Positions 1 through 6,122 of a stretch of DNA of 12,472 bases are shown here, one piece after another. Origin of the DNA: JAGQLF01 sp964635995 (GTDB lineage: Bacteria > Patescibacteriota > Dojkabacteria > J137); contig CAZWRA010000034.1 of assembly GCA_964635995.1 (NCBI GenBank), positions 1 to 12,472 of the forward strand. Direction: 5' to 3'. Each line of letters starts with the position of its first letter. Positions within the stretch are counted from its first letter, which is position 1. The translations under genes were made by a program, and so were the position numbers. Below the pieces are notes generated by a model, which had not been told where the DNA came from, ran no database searches, and worked only from the letters and a program-made list of their open reading frames with translations.

Positions 1-2
1 AA

Positions 3-419
3 ATGATTCAAGAAGATACTTACTTCAATACCCAAACTAGCAAAAGATTAAAGCTTAGAAATATTGATAACAAAAAGTTCGTTTTGATATCATATGAAAG
101 ACCAAATACTGAGTCAGAAAAGATAAGTGATTGGAGATCAGTTTCTTTTGAAGAAAAAGATAAGATAGTTGAACTTCTTACATTTACTTTTGTAACAAAA
201 GTGATAGTAAAAAAGACCAGAAAAGTTTATCAATACAAAAATACTGAAATACATTTAGATGAAGTTGAAGAGTTAGGCAACTTTGTTGAACTAGAAACTA
301 AGTCCATAGATGAAAATTCAAATGCAGAACATACAGAGTTAATGATAAAATTAGAAGTAGATAAAAATGATTTAATATCTGAGTCATATAGTGACTTAAT
401 GTTAAATTTAAATAAGTAA
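3..419 (+). CDS. CYTH-domain protein, class IV adenylate cyclase (CyaB)-like, 5' partial
   Basis: This is the C-terminal 138 residues of a CYTH superfamily protein. Recognisable pieces in order are QEDTYFNT followed by RLKLR (about residues 3-19), the ER pair in SYERPNT (about 30-36), VIVKKTRKVY (about 67-76), the acidic strand EIHLDEVEELGNFVELE (about 82-98) and the terminal SYSDLM. CYTH enzymes bind a triphosphate and metal in a beta-tunnel; CyaB-type members make cyclic AMP and relatives hydrolyse thiamine triphosphate or polyphosphate. The N-terminal ExExK strand that defines the family is absent. The frame runs to the window edge, so the ATG at 3 is probably an internal methionine. The stop codon forms the first bases of direct-repeat copy 1. 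The family call is firm, but the exact substrate cannot be told from this part. Confidence 0.8.
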   Translation: MIQEDTYFNTQTSKRLKLRNIDNKKFVLISYERPNTESEKISDWRSVSFEEKDKIVELLTFTFVTKVIVKKTRKVYQYKNTEIHLDEVEELGNFVELETKSIDENSNAEHTELMIKLEVDKNDLISESYSDLMLNLNK

Positions 420-545
420 TCTATCTTAGCTATATGTTAAAAGCAAATTGTGAATTTTTAAGTGAAAAGTTCATCTCTGAAAACAGTTGTAGGAAGGACT
501 TTATAGCATCCAAGATCGAGTTCGACATTTCACTACGTGGGGTCA
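417..545. repeat. 129-bp direct repeat, copy 1 (left flank of the copper cassette)
   Basis: This block matches 5815-5943 without gaps at 122 of 129 positions. Mismatches fall at 435, 436, 440, 442, 460, 472 and 486, and positions 487-545 are identical. It begins with the TAA stop of the CYTH gene and ends at GGGGTCA, after which the two copies share nothing. Inside, ATCTT-A-GCTAT (423-433) could pair with ATAGC-ATCC-AAGAT (503-516), and AAATT-GTG-AATTT forms a small perfect hairpin. It could be a recombination site, a mobile-element remnant or a structured RNA. Together with copy 2 it brackets the whole copper cassette. Confidence 0.95.
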
Positions 546-546
546 A
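430..546 (-). other. Possible 38-codon minus-strand reading frame within repeat copy 1
   Basis: On the minus strand the repeat reads as an open frame ending in TAG (forward 430-432). It contains TPRSEMSNSILDAIKSF and then an amphipathic-looking LQLFSEMNFSLKN. The first codon of the shared part is TTG here but ATG in copy 2. Of the seven differences between copies, four are synonymous in this frame and three are conservative (Met/Ile, Phe/Tyr, Ile/Leu), and the stop is kept. That pattern suggests the C-terminus of a once-coding gene or a small peptide. No ribosome binding site is visible and the family is not recognised. Confidence 0.3.
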
Positions 547-585
547 AAATACGCAGAACTATTCGTGAATTACATTGTGTATTTT
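546..585. other. Hairpin abutting repeat copy 1
   Basis: AAAATACGCA (546-555) pairs with TGTGTATTTT (576-585), giving ten pairs with one G-T wobble and a 20-base loop. It starts on the first base after the direct repeat. A T-rich stretch follows, so it could act as a weak terminator for the CYTH gene. The corresponding hairpin after copy 2 has an unrelated sequence. Confidence 0.5.
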
Positions 586-680
586 CTTCAAACAAACCCT
601 GAATCATTCAGTCAACAAGGAGAAATCCGATAGGAAACTAATATTAGCCTAATTTTCTTTACTTTTACCTTACACAGTGA
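586..680. other. Intergenic stretch with no confident gene
   Basis: No convincing gene lies between the repeat-associated hairpin and the csoR promoter. The forward frame 493-632 is open and ends in a stretch reading TNPESFSQQGEIR before TAG. It has no start codon and is too short to assign, though it loosely recalls transposase core motifs. I see nothing else here beyond the promoter region of csoR. Confidence 0.4.
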
Positions 681-699
681 TAACCTATACCATAGGTTA
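681..699. promoter_or_regulatory. Probable CsoR operator at the csoR promoter
   Basis: TAACCTAT-ACC-ATAGGTTA is a perfect 8-bp inverted repeat ending 15 bases before the csoR ATG. Its core ACCTA-N5-TAGGT recurs at 1477-1491 ahead of the second copper unit. Promoter candidates overlap it: TTTACC (664-669) with TATACC (686-691) at 16-bp spacing, or a TAAGAT -10 at 698-703. An operator over the promoter fits repression by apo-CsoR and release by Cu(I). Assignment to CsoR is inferred from the shared motif and from the gene it precedes. Confidence 0.75.
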
Positions 700-714
700 A
701 GATTAATTGTAAAA

Positions 715-993
715 ATGAAAATTATGACAGAACTTAAACATAATGAAAACAAAAAGAAAGCCTCCTTATCGATAAAAAAGACACAAGGCATTGTGAGTAA
801 AGTATTACAAATGGTAGAAGAAGATGAGTACTGTCCCAAAATAATTCAACAAGTTGACGCAGCAATTGGTTTATTGAAATCATCAAAGAAAACATTATTA
901 AAAGGTCATTTGGATCACTGTATAGAAAGTAAGTTAAAAGAGAATAAACCAAAGGCTATAGATGAATTACTTATGATATTTGATTTAAAATAA
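715..993 (+). CDS. csoR: CsoR-family copper-sensing transcriptional repressor
   Basis: This 92-residue protein has the all-helical CsoR/RcnR (DUF156) fold signature. The Cu(I) ligand set is complete: Cys40 in EDEYC, then His65 and Cys69 in GHLDHC. The spacing equals the C-H-C set of Mycobacterium tuberculosis CsoR (Cys36, His61, Cys65), and Tyr39 precedes the first cysteine as there. The apo-protein normally binds its operator and leaves it on binding Cu(I). The gene opens a copper cassette, sits directly after a perfect palindrome and is followed 20 bases later by a cupredoxin gene. ATG715 is used because it gives the full length; ATG724 three codons on is an alternative. No Shine-Dalgarno is present and the leader would be very short. 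Confidence 0.92.
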   Translation: MKIMTELKHNENKKKASLSIKKTQGIVSKVLQMVEEDEYCPKIIQQVDAAIGLLKSSKKTLLKGHLDHCIESKLKENKPKAIDELLMIFDLK

Positions 994-1013
994 TCTTTTA
1001 TTTAAAATTAACT

Positions 1014-1424
1014 ATGGAAATCAAAAAATCAACACTACAAAATATTGGAATATGGGTTTTAGTATCAATAGTTGTAATAGGAGTATTTGCATTTCTTATT
1101 GGAGGCAATACAGAAAACTCCGACTCTGCTAATATTAATACAGTTAGTATATCAGGAGATAAACAAATTATAGATTTAACTGCAAAAGGTGGCTATTCAC
1201 CAAGAGTAATCGAAGCAAAAGCAAATACCCAGACTATACTAAGAGTATCTACAAATAATACCTTTGATTGTAGCTCTGCTTTGAAGATTCCAGAACTAGG
1301 AGTGAGTAAGAATTTACCTTCAACTGGTAAAACAGAAATTGAAATAGCAGCACAGGAACCCGGTAGTGTGATTGATGGAACATGTGCGATGGGAATGTAT
1401 AACTTTAAAATTAAATTTGTCTAA
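1014..1424 (+). CDS. Membrane-anchored cupredoxin-like copper-binding protein
   Basis: The 136-residue product has an N-terminal membrane anchor (about residues 11-30, GIWVLVSIVVIGVFAFLIGG), a short serine/asparagine linker and a beta-rich cupredoxin-type domain (about 44-136). Motifs are GGYSPRVIEAKANT near 59-72, FDCSSALKIPELGVSKNLP near 84-102 and the ligand-like loop TCAMGMY near 123-129. Cys86, Cys124, Met126 and Met128 are candidate copper ligands. This is the cupredoxin type found beside or fused to HMA and TauE/SafE-like copper proteins rather than classical plastocyanin. It likely holds copper on the outer face of the membrane. It is co-transcribed with csoR (20-base gap), and a terminator-like palindrome follows. 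Confidence 0.82.
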   Translation: MEIKKSTLQNIGIWVLVSIVVIGVFAFLIGGNTENSDSANINTVSISGDKQIIDLTAKGGYSPRVIEAKANTQTILRVSTNNTFDCSSALKIPELGVSKNLPSTGKTEIEIAAQEPGSVIDGTCAMGMYNFKIKFV

Positions 1425-1428
1425 ACTA

Positions 1429-1462
1429 AGAAAGAGAGTTAGGTAATTACCTGACTTTTCTT
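1429..1462 (+). terminator. Terminator-like palindrome after the cupredoxin gene
   Basis: AGTTAGGTAA/TTACCTGACT is a ten-pair palindrome (one T-G wobble) starting 12 bases after the stop. It is flanked by AAGAAA upstream and TTTCTT downstream, which extend the stem after a small bulge. The tail is T-rich but broken by a C, so termination may be partial. It separates csoR-cupredoxin from the next promoter. Confidence 0.6.
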
Positions 1463-1476
1463 ATTGCAATATTTAG

Positions 1477-1503
1477 ACCTACATGCTAGGTTATAGGTAT
1501 AAT
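1477..1503 (+). promoter_or_regulatory. Promoter of the second copper unit with CsoR operator-like palindrome
   Basis: ACCTA-CATGC-TAGGT (1477-1491) repeats the half-sites and five-base spacer of the csoR operator. A consensus -10 box, TATAAT, lies at 1498-1503, seven bases downstream. The matching -35 region at 17-bp spacing falls on the left operator half-site and is poor. A repressor bound here would cover the -35 and spacer. The ATG of the chaperone gene lies 22 bases after the -10 box. Confidence 0.72.
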
Positions 1504-1524
1504 ATATTTTATTATTAAAACCAT

Positions 1525-1752
1525 ATGACATATCAAATAATTGTTCCAAAGATTCATTGTTCAGGTTGCATTAACCTTATTAAGATATCTTTAGAGGAGG
1601 TATTTGGAATAGTTAGTGTAGATGGAACTACAAAAATTGTAGAATTTGAAAGTGAAAAAGAGCGAAATGATGTAAAAACGGACTTGGATAAAGTGTTCGA
1701 AGAATTGAAAGAAAGCGGTTATGACTATACTCAATTTAAACAAAAAAATTAA
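1525..1752 (+). CDS. CopZ-like copper chaperone (heavy-metal-associated domain)
   Basis: This 75-residue protein is a single HMA domain with the beta-alpha-beta-beta-alpha-beta pattern. The metal loop reads PKIHCSGC (residues 8-15), so Cys12 and Cys15 form the CxxC site. The usual GM before the first cysteine is replaced by IH, a small variation of GMxCxxC. The C-terminus KESGYDYT matches the last strand of HMA folds. Such chaperones carry Cu(I) in the cytoplasm to the HMA domains of P-type ATPases or to CsoR. It is first in a four-gene unit with copA, which supports a copper role. The length is typical of CopZ proteins (about 68-75 residues). Confidence 0.85.
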   Translation: MTYQIIVPKIHCSGCINLIKISLEEVFGIVSVDGTTKIVEFESEKERNDVKTDLDKVFEELKESGYDYTQFKQKN

Positions 1753-1770
1753 ATTTTATTTACAAATTTT

Positions 1771-2340
1771 ATGACAAAAGCATTATCAATATCGCTCTTA
1801 ATTGTAGCTTTGGTGATCGGAATAGGAATAGGGTTTATGATCTCACCAGAATATACGAATATAGGGATGCCTCAAGAGCATACAGCTGATCTGGGTAAGC
1901 CTGATAAAAATTACGATCTAAGATTCATAGATGCAATGATTGCACATCACATGGGTGCAATAGATATGGCTGAGGTTGCTAAGGAGACGAGTAAAAATAC
2001 TCAAATAGTTAAATTAGCAAACAATATTATTAAAGCCCAAGGAAAAGAAATAGATCAAATGTATCAATGGAAGAAAGATTGGTATAACAATACTTCAAAA
2101 GTTGAAATGAATGATTATTCTATGAATGTAAATCTAGGAGAATATGACGAGAAGTTTGATCTAAGATTTACTAATGCAATGATTGCGCATCACGAAATGG
2201 CAATAGAAATGGCTCAAGATGCACAAAAGAAAAGTACTAGAAATGCAATACTTAATCTTGCGGATGCTATTGTTAATGACCAATCTAAGGAAATTGAAAT
2301 GATGAGAGACTGGAGAGAGGATTTATATGGGATTAAATAA
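1771..2340 (+). CDS. Membrane-anchored protein with two DUF305 repeats
   Basis: The 189-residue product has an N-terminal membrane anchor (about residues 5-24) and two tandem DUF305 units. Unit 1 is about 49-105 with DLRFIDAMIAHHMGAIDMA; unit 2 is about 129-186 with DLRFTNAMIAHHEMAIEMA. The paired histidines (59-60 and 140-141) and nearby methionines are conserved in both, and each unit ends in a tryptophan-containing segment (YQWKKDWY, MRDWREDLY). The fold is expected to be a ferritin-like helical bundle. DUF305 proteins are often found with copper resistance genes, and the His/Met content suits metal binding on the outer face, though the precise activity is not established. It lies 18 bases from both neighbours within the copA unit. 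Confidence 0.88.
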   Translation: MTKALSISLLIVALVIGIGIGFMISPEYTNIGMPQEHTADLGKPDKNYDLRFIDAMIAHHMGAIDMAEVAKETSKNTQIVKLANNIIKAQGKEIDQMYQWKKDWYNNTSKVEMNDYSMNVNLGEYDEKFDLRFTNAMIAHHEMAIEMAQDAQKKSTRNAILNLADAIVNDQSKEIEMMRDWREDLYGIK

Positions 2341-2358
2341 TTTTTATACTTAACTAAA

Positions 2359-4794
2359 ATGGAACACATTGAACACAATACAGCAAAGTTAACAATACCA
2401 GTCAAAGGAATGAACTGTGCTAGCTGTGCTATCACAATTAGAAAGACCTTGAAAAAGACAGATGGTGTGATCGAATGTGAAGTTAATTATGGAAATGAAA
2501 AAGCTAAGATTGAGTTTGACCCATCGAAAACAACTGTTGAAGAATTAAGTAAAAAAATAGAACCTTTTGGATACAAACTTCTTTCAGAAGAAAATCTAAA
2601 CTCTAAAATCGAAATTCGAAACAATAATAAAATCTCAAAGCATCAAATCCAAAACCATGATGAACAGTCAATACACCAGGTGCCAGACGGATCAATGATG
2701 ACGGAACACGAAATGCATAATGAGAGTATGCCGAAAGGAATGGATCACTCTGCTCATTTAGGTGTAGGACAATCAAAAGAAGATAAGCTGAGAGAATTAG
2801 ATAGACAAAGAACAAAAGTACATTTTGTAATGCCTATTACTGCAATGGTTTTTGTTTTAATGATGTGGGAAATAGCAGCCCTTAGTTTTTCGTGGGTACC
2901 TAAGTTTTTCTTACCACATGAATTGTTCCAAACAATCTCATTAATTCTTGCAACAATAGTGTTGTTTTGGGTAGGAGGAGAATTTCTTAAAGAGGTGAAT
3001 ACATTTATAAAATATCGAGTTGCAAATATGTATACTCTAGTTGGGATTGGGACTTTAACAGCGTACATATATAGTGCTATTGTTGTACTCTTTCCACAGA
3101 TTAAAGAACTACTCAATTTTCCAGATATGGTTTACTTCGATGTGGTTATTGTGGTTATCGGGTTTATCTATCTAGGTAAATTTTTAGAAACTAGATCTAA
3201 ACTTTTAACAGGTGAGGCAATTGAAAAATTATTAAACCTCCAGGCAAAAACAGCATTTGTTGAAAGAGATGGAAAAGAGGTGGAGGTTCCGATAGAACAA
3301 GTAATGCTTAATGACATTATTATTGTAAAACCAGGAAGTAAAATTCCGGTTGATGGAGTAATTATTGAAGGAAGATCTTCAATTGATGAGTCTATGATTA
3401 CAGGTGAAGCTATGCCTGTTGATAAAAATGTACAGGATACAGTGATTGGAGGTACTATAAATAAGCAGGGATTTTTTAAATTTAAAACAACAAAGATTGG
3501 ATCAGAAACAATGTTATCCCAAATTATTAAAATGGTTGATGAGGCTCAGGGTTCTCGTGCACCAATACAAGGATTAGCAGATAGAATTTCAGAAGTATTT
3601 GTACCTGTTGTATTAATAATATCTTTCCTCACTCTTTTTTGCTGGTTAGTAGTAGGATCTTTCTTTATGCCATTTAGTGAAGCATTATCAATAGGATTGT
3701 TATGTTTTACAGGAGTATTAGTCATAGCATGTCCTTGTGCACTAGGTCTAGCTACACCTACTGCAATAATTGTAGGTACAGGTAAAGGAGCTGAAAATGG
3801 AATCTTAATTAAAGATGCGGAAAGTTTAGAAAAGCTATACAAGGTAAATGTACTTGTAACTGATAAAACTGGAACTATTACAAAGGGGAAACCTGAAGTA
3901 ACTGATATTATTCTAATGAATGGCAAGACAGAAAATGAGATATTACAAATACTTGCATCTCTTGAAAAAAAATCAGAACACCCTCTAGCTGAAGCAATTA
4001 TTAATAAAGGCGAAGAAGCTAAAATTGAATTCTTAAATGTAAAAAATTTTGAAATTATTGAAGGTAAAGGATTAAAAGGACAAATAGATGGAATTGACTA
4101 CTATGCAGGTAATATGACTCTACTATATGAGTTAAATATAAACCACAACCATTCACAAGTTGATGAGTTGACTAATAAAGGTAAAACGCCTGTATTTTTA
4201 ACCAATAAAACAGAGTTATTAGCAATTATTGGAATAGCAGATACACTAAAAGAAAACGCTAAGGATACTATTAAGGCTTTGCATAAATTGGGGATTAAAG
4301 TTGTCATGTTAACTGGGGATAATAAAAATACTGCAAAATATATTGGTGATCAGGTTGGAATAGATGAAGTAATAGCTGAAGTGTTGCCTCAAGATAAAGC
4401 AAAGAAAATTAGTGAGTTACAAAAAGATGGAAGTATCGTTGCAATGGTAGGAGATGGCGTTAATGATGCACCAGCTCTTGCAAAAGCAGATGTGGGAATT
4501 GCTATGGCTACTGGAACTGATGTTGCTATAGAATCTGCATCAATTACTTTACTTAGAGGAGATTTCTCTAAAGTTTTGCAAGCAATCAGATTATCCAAGT
4601 TTACGCTAAGAGCTATTAAACAAAATTTATTTTGGGCATTTGCGTATAATATTGTGGGGATTCCACTTGCAGCAGGATTACTTTATCCATTCTTTGGCAT
4701 ACAATTAAATCCGATATTTGCAGGACTTGCTATGGCACTAAGTAGTGTATCTGTTGTTACCAATTCTTTAAGACTTAAATCAGTTAAAATATAA
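2359..4794 (+). CDS. copA: Copper-exporting P1B-type ATPase CopA
   Basis: This 811-residue ATP-driven pump should export Cu(I). It has an N-terminal HMA domain with GMNCASC (Cys20, Cys23), then a His/Met-rich linker at about 95-133, and eight membrane segments. Catalytic motifs are complete: TGEA at 348-351, the CPC transport site at 458-460, the phosphorylated aspartate D502 in DKTGT, the SEHP nucleotide-site histidine H541 and GDGVNDAP at 698-705. The Cu(I)-type signatures Tyr763-Asn764 and Met792 with Ser795-Ser796 near the C-terminus fit P1B-1 specificity rather than Zn/Cd. Length is normal for the family. The frame is intact despite an A8 run near 3965. The next gene starts three bases after the stop. 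Confidence 0.96.
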   Translation: MEHIEHNTAKLTIPVKGMNCASCAITIRKTLKKTDGVIECEVNYGNEKAKIEFDPSKTTVEELSKKIEPFGYKLLSEENLNSKIEIRNNNKISKHQIQNHDEQSIHQVPDGSMMTEHEMHNESMPKGMDHSAHLGVGQSKEDKLRELDRQRTKVHFVMPITAMVFVLMMWEIAALSFSWVPKFFLPHELFQTISLILATIVLFWVGGEFLKEVNTFIKYRVANMYTLVGIGTLTAYIYSAIVVLFPQIKELLNFPDMVYFDVVIVVIGFIYLGKFLETRSKLLTGEAIEKLLNLQAKTAFVERDGKEVEVPIEQVMLNDIIIVKPGSKIPVDGVIIEGRSSIDESMITGEAMPVDKNVQDTVIGGTINKQGFFKFKTTKIGSETMLSQIIKMVDEAQGSRAPIQGLADRISEVFVPVVLIISFLTLFCWLVVGSFFMPFSEALSIGLLCFTGVLVIACPCALGLATPTAIIVGTGKGAENGILIKDAESLEKLYKVNVLVTDKTGTITKGKPEVTDIILMNGKTENEILQILASLEKKSEHPLAEAIINKGEEAKIEFLNVKNFEIIEGKGLKGQIDGIDYYAGNMTLLYELNINHNHSQVDELTNKGKTPVFLTNKTELLAIIGIADTLKENAKDTIKALHKLGIKVVMLTGDNKNTAKYIGDQVGIDEVIAEVLPQDKAKKISELQKDGSIVAMVGDGVNDAPALAKADVGIAMATGTDVAIESASITLLRGDFSKVLQAIRLSKFTLRAIKQNLFWAFAYNIVGIPLAAGLLYPFFGIQLNPIFAGLAMALSSVSVVTNSLRLKSVKI

Positions 4795-4797
4795 ACT

Positions 4798-5817
4798 ATG
4801 GAAGGACAAATTATGAAATGTGAGTTTTTTGTTGAAGGTATGCATTGTGCTGCATGTGAACTTTTAATAGAGAAGAAATTATCTAAGGTGGATGGTATTA
4901 AAAAAGTTGATGCTAAATTAAATCAAGGCAAAGTTTATATTGAAACAGAAAAAGTTCTGAACCCTGAAGAGTTATCATTACTAGTAGAAAAAGAGGGTTA
5001 TAGAATTGTCGAAAAGCGTGATGAGGTAAGTAAAATTAATTGGAAAGAAATAAGTATTGCTGCCTTAATATCATTGGTAATAATTGGTTTGTTCCTAATC
5101 ATTCAAAAACTAGGAATAGTTAATTTAGTAAATGCAGATAAAGTTACTTTACCATTTGTATTTATGATAGGTATTGTAGCTTCTCTTTCCACGTGCATGG
5201 CTGTTGTTGGAGGTTTAATACTTTCCATATCTTCAAATTATGCAAAGGAAGGTAATAAAGTTAGACCACTAGTCGCCTTTCATCTTTCAAGAATTGTTGG
5301 ATTTTTTGTCCTAGGAGGATTGATAGGATTATTAGGTTCTGCTTTTATCTTAAGTTCAACAACAACTTTTTTATTGAATTTAGCACTCTTTATAGTAATG
5401 GTAATAATGGGGATTAATCTTTTAGATATTTCTCCATTTGCAAAAAAACTACAAATTAAAATGCCAAAATTTCTAGGTAGAAAAGTTTTTAAACTAGAAA
5501 ATAATAATAGCTCATTAGCACCAATAGCCTTGGGAATAGCAACATTTGTTCTGCCGTGTGGGTTTACACAATCAATGCAACTTTATTCTCTAACTACAGG
5601 AAGTTTTATTGATGGTGCAATTACGATGTTAGTTTTTGTATTGGGTACATTTCCAGTGCTAGCATTGATTAGTTTTGCATCCATTAAACTATCAAAGACC
5701 CTTCAATCAGGAGTCTTTTTCAAAACAGCTGGATTTATTGTATTGTTCTTTGCATTGTTTAATTTTACAGCAGCATTAGTTGCTATTGGATTAATTCAGC
5801 CAATTTTCAATATATAA
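4798..5817 (+). CDS. HMA domain fused to UreH/DsbD-like (sulfite exporter TauE/SafE-type) membrane protein
   Basis: The 339-residue protein joins an N-terminal HMA domain (GMHCAAC, Cys17 and Cys20, about residues 6-72) to a polytopic domain of six to seven membrane segments. The membrane domain has two paired motifs: SLSTCMAVVGGL (Cys133-Met134) and FVLPCGFTQSMQLYSLTTGS (Pro253-Cys254). These belong to the UreH_2/DsbD_2 type often annotated as TauE/SafE sulfite exporter and common in copper clusters. It likely moves or delivers copper, or electrons, across the membrane. Sulfite export is improbable given the HMA domain and neighbours. It is three bases downstream of copA, so probably translationally coupled. 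ATG4798 is chosen; ATG4813 (MKCEFF) also fits the HMA start. Confidence 0.88.
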   Translation: MEGQIMKCEFFVEGMHCAACELLIEKKLSKVDGIKKVDAKLNQGKVYIETEKVLNPEELSLLVEKEGYRIVEKRDEVSKINWKEISIAALISLVIIGLFLIIQKLGIVNLVNADKVTLPFVFMIGIVASLSTCMAVVGGLILSISSNYAKEGNKVRPLVAFHLSRIVGFFVLGGLIGLLGSAFILSSTTTFLLNLALFIVMVIMGINLLDISPFAKKLQIKMPKFLGRKVFKLENNNSSLAPIALGIATFVLPCGFTQSMQLYSLTTGSFIDGAITMLVFVLGTFPVLALISFASIKLSKTLQSGVFFKTAGFIVLFFALFNFTAALVAIGLIQPIFNI

Positions 5818-5943
5818 TCTATCTTAGCTATAAATTATAGGCAAATTGTGAATTTTTGAGTGAAAAGTTAATCTCTGAAAACAATTGTAGGAAGGACTTT
5901 ATAGCATCCAAGATCGAGTTCGACATTTCACTACGTGGGGTCA
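5815..5943. repeat. 129-bp direct repeat, copy 2 (right flank of the copper cassette)
   Basis: This copy matches 417-545 at 122 of 129 positions, offset by exactly 5398 bases. As in copy 1, homology begins on the TAA stop of the upstream gene and stops at GGGGTCA. Sequence before and after the block is unrelated to copy 1. The last 59 bases are identical in both copies, so the right part is under constraint or was recently exchanged. Recombination between the copies would remove the whole csoR-to-HMA-UreH segment as one circle. Confidence 0.95.
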
Positions 5944-5944
5944 T
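5828..5944 (-). other. Possible 38-residue minus-strand peptide within repeat copy 2
   Basis: On the minus strand ATG (forward 5942-5944) opens a 38-codon frame that ends in TAG (5828-5830), the same stop as in copy 1. The product contains SNSILDAIKSFLQLF and FSLKNSQFAYNL and would form an amphipathic helix in its middle. An in-frame TAG lies four codons upstream of this ATG, so the frame does not extend into a larger gene here. Differences from copy 1 are synonymous or conservative. No Shine-Dalgarno is seen, but few genes in this window have one. It may be a peptide gene or a relic of a transposase-type C-terminus. Confidence 0.3.
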
Positions 5945-5970
5945 TCTACTACACTAAAGCTTTGTAGAAT
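5943..5970. other. Hairpin abutting repeat copy 2
   Basis: ATTCTAC (5943-5949) pairs perfectly with GTAGAAT (5964-5970) around a 14-base loop that holds the palindrome AAAGCTTT. Its sequence is unlike the hairpin after copy 1, but the position relative to the repeat is the same. Confidence 0.45.
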
Positions 5971-6113
5971 TCTTATTTATAAAACAATATCAATTCACAA
6001 TTTTATATATCTGAAAGATAGAGCTTACTAAATAATATTAATTTAACAGTTAAAGGAATCGGCAATGAAAATAAAATTTGCTAGAATGATCTATACTTCT
6101 TTTCAAACTTTTT
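5971..6113. other. Intergenic stretch before the cupin gene
   Basis: No confident gene is present. A 20-codon frame (ATG 6065 to TAA 6125-6127) overlaps the expected start of the cupin gene in another phase. It has no recognisable product and may be chance. The stretch is AT-rich, and no clear promoter could be placed. Confidence 0.4.
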
Positions 6114-6122
6114 ATGAATTGA

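Noticed and set aside
487..530. tRNA- or tmRNA-like sequence suggested by GAGTTCGAC in the repeat
   Set aside because: The bases around TTCGA do not form a T-arm stem, and no acceptor or anticodon arms can be placed.
493..632. Forward frame with TNPESFSQQGEIR resembling an IS256/Mutator transposase core
   Set aside because: Only about 46 codons, no start, the similarity needs gaps, and copy 2 of the repeat does not continue the match; kept only as a weak hint.
612..952. Minus-strand open frames of 72-75 codons opposite csoR and its leader
   Set aside because: They lie opposite the well-supported csoR gene and its promoter, and their products show only chance hydrophobic runs with no family motif.
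2603..4598. Several minus-strand open frames inside copA
   Set aside because: The copA frame has every P-type ATPase motif; the opposite frames are by-products of its codon use.
4798..5817. True sulfite exporter
   Set aside because: The fused HMA domain, the PCGFTQ and STCM motifs and the copper operon point to copper handling, so the generic TauE/SafE name is misleading here.
417..5943. CRISPR or phage-defence interpretation of the repeats
   Set aside because: There are only two long repeats 5.4 kb apart with genes between them, and no spacer array or cas gene is present.
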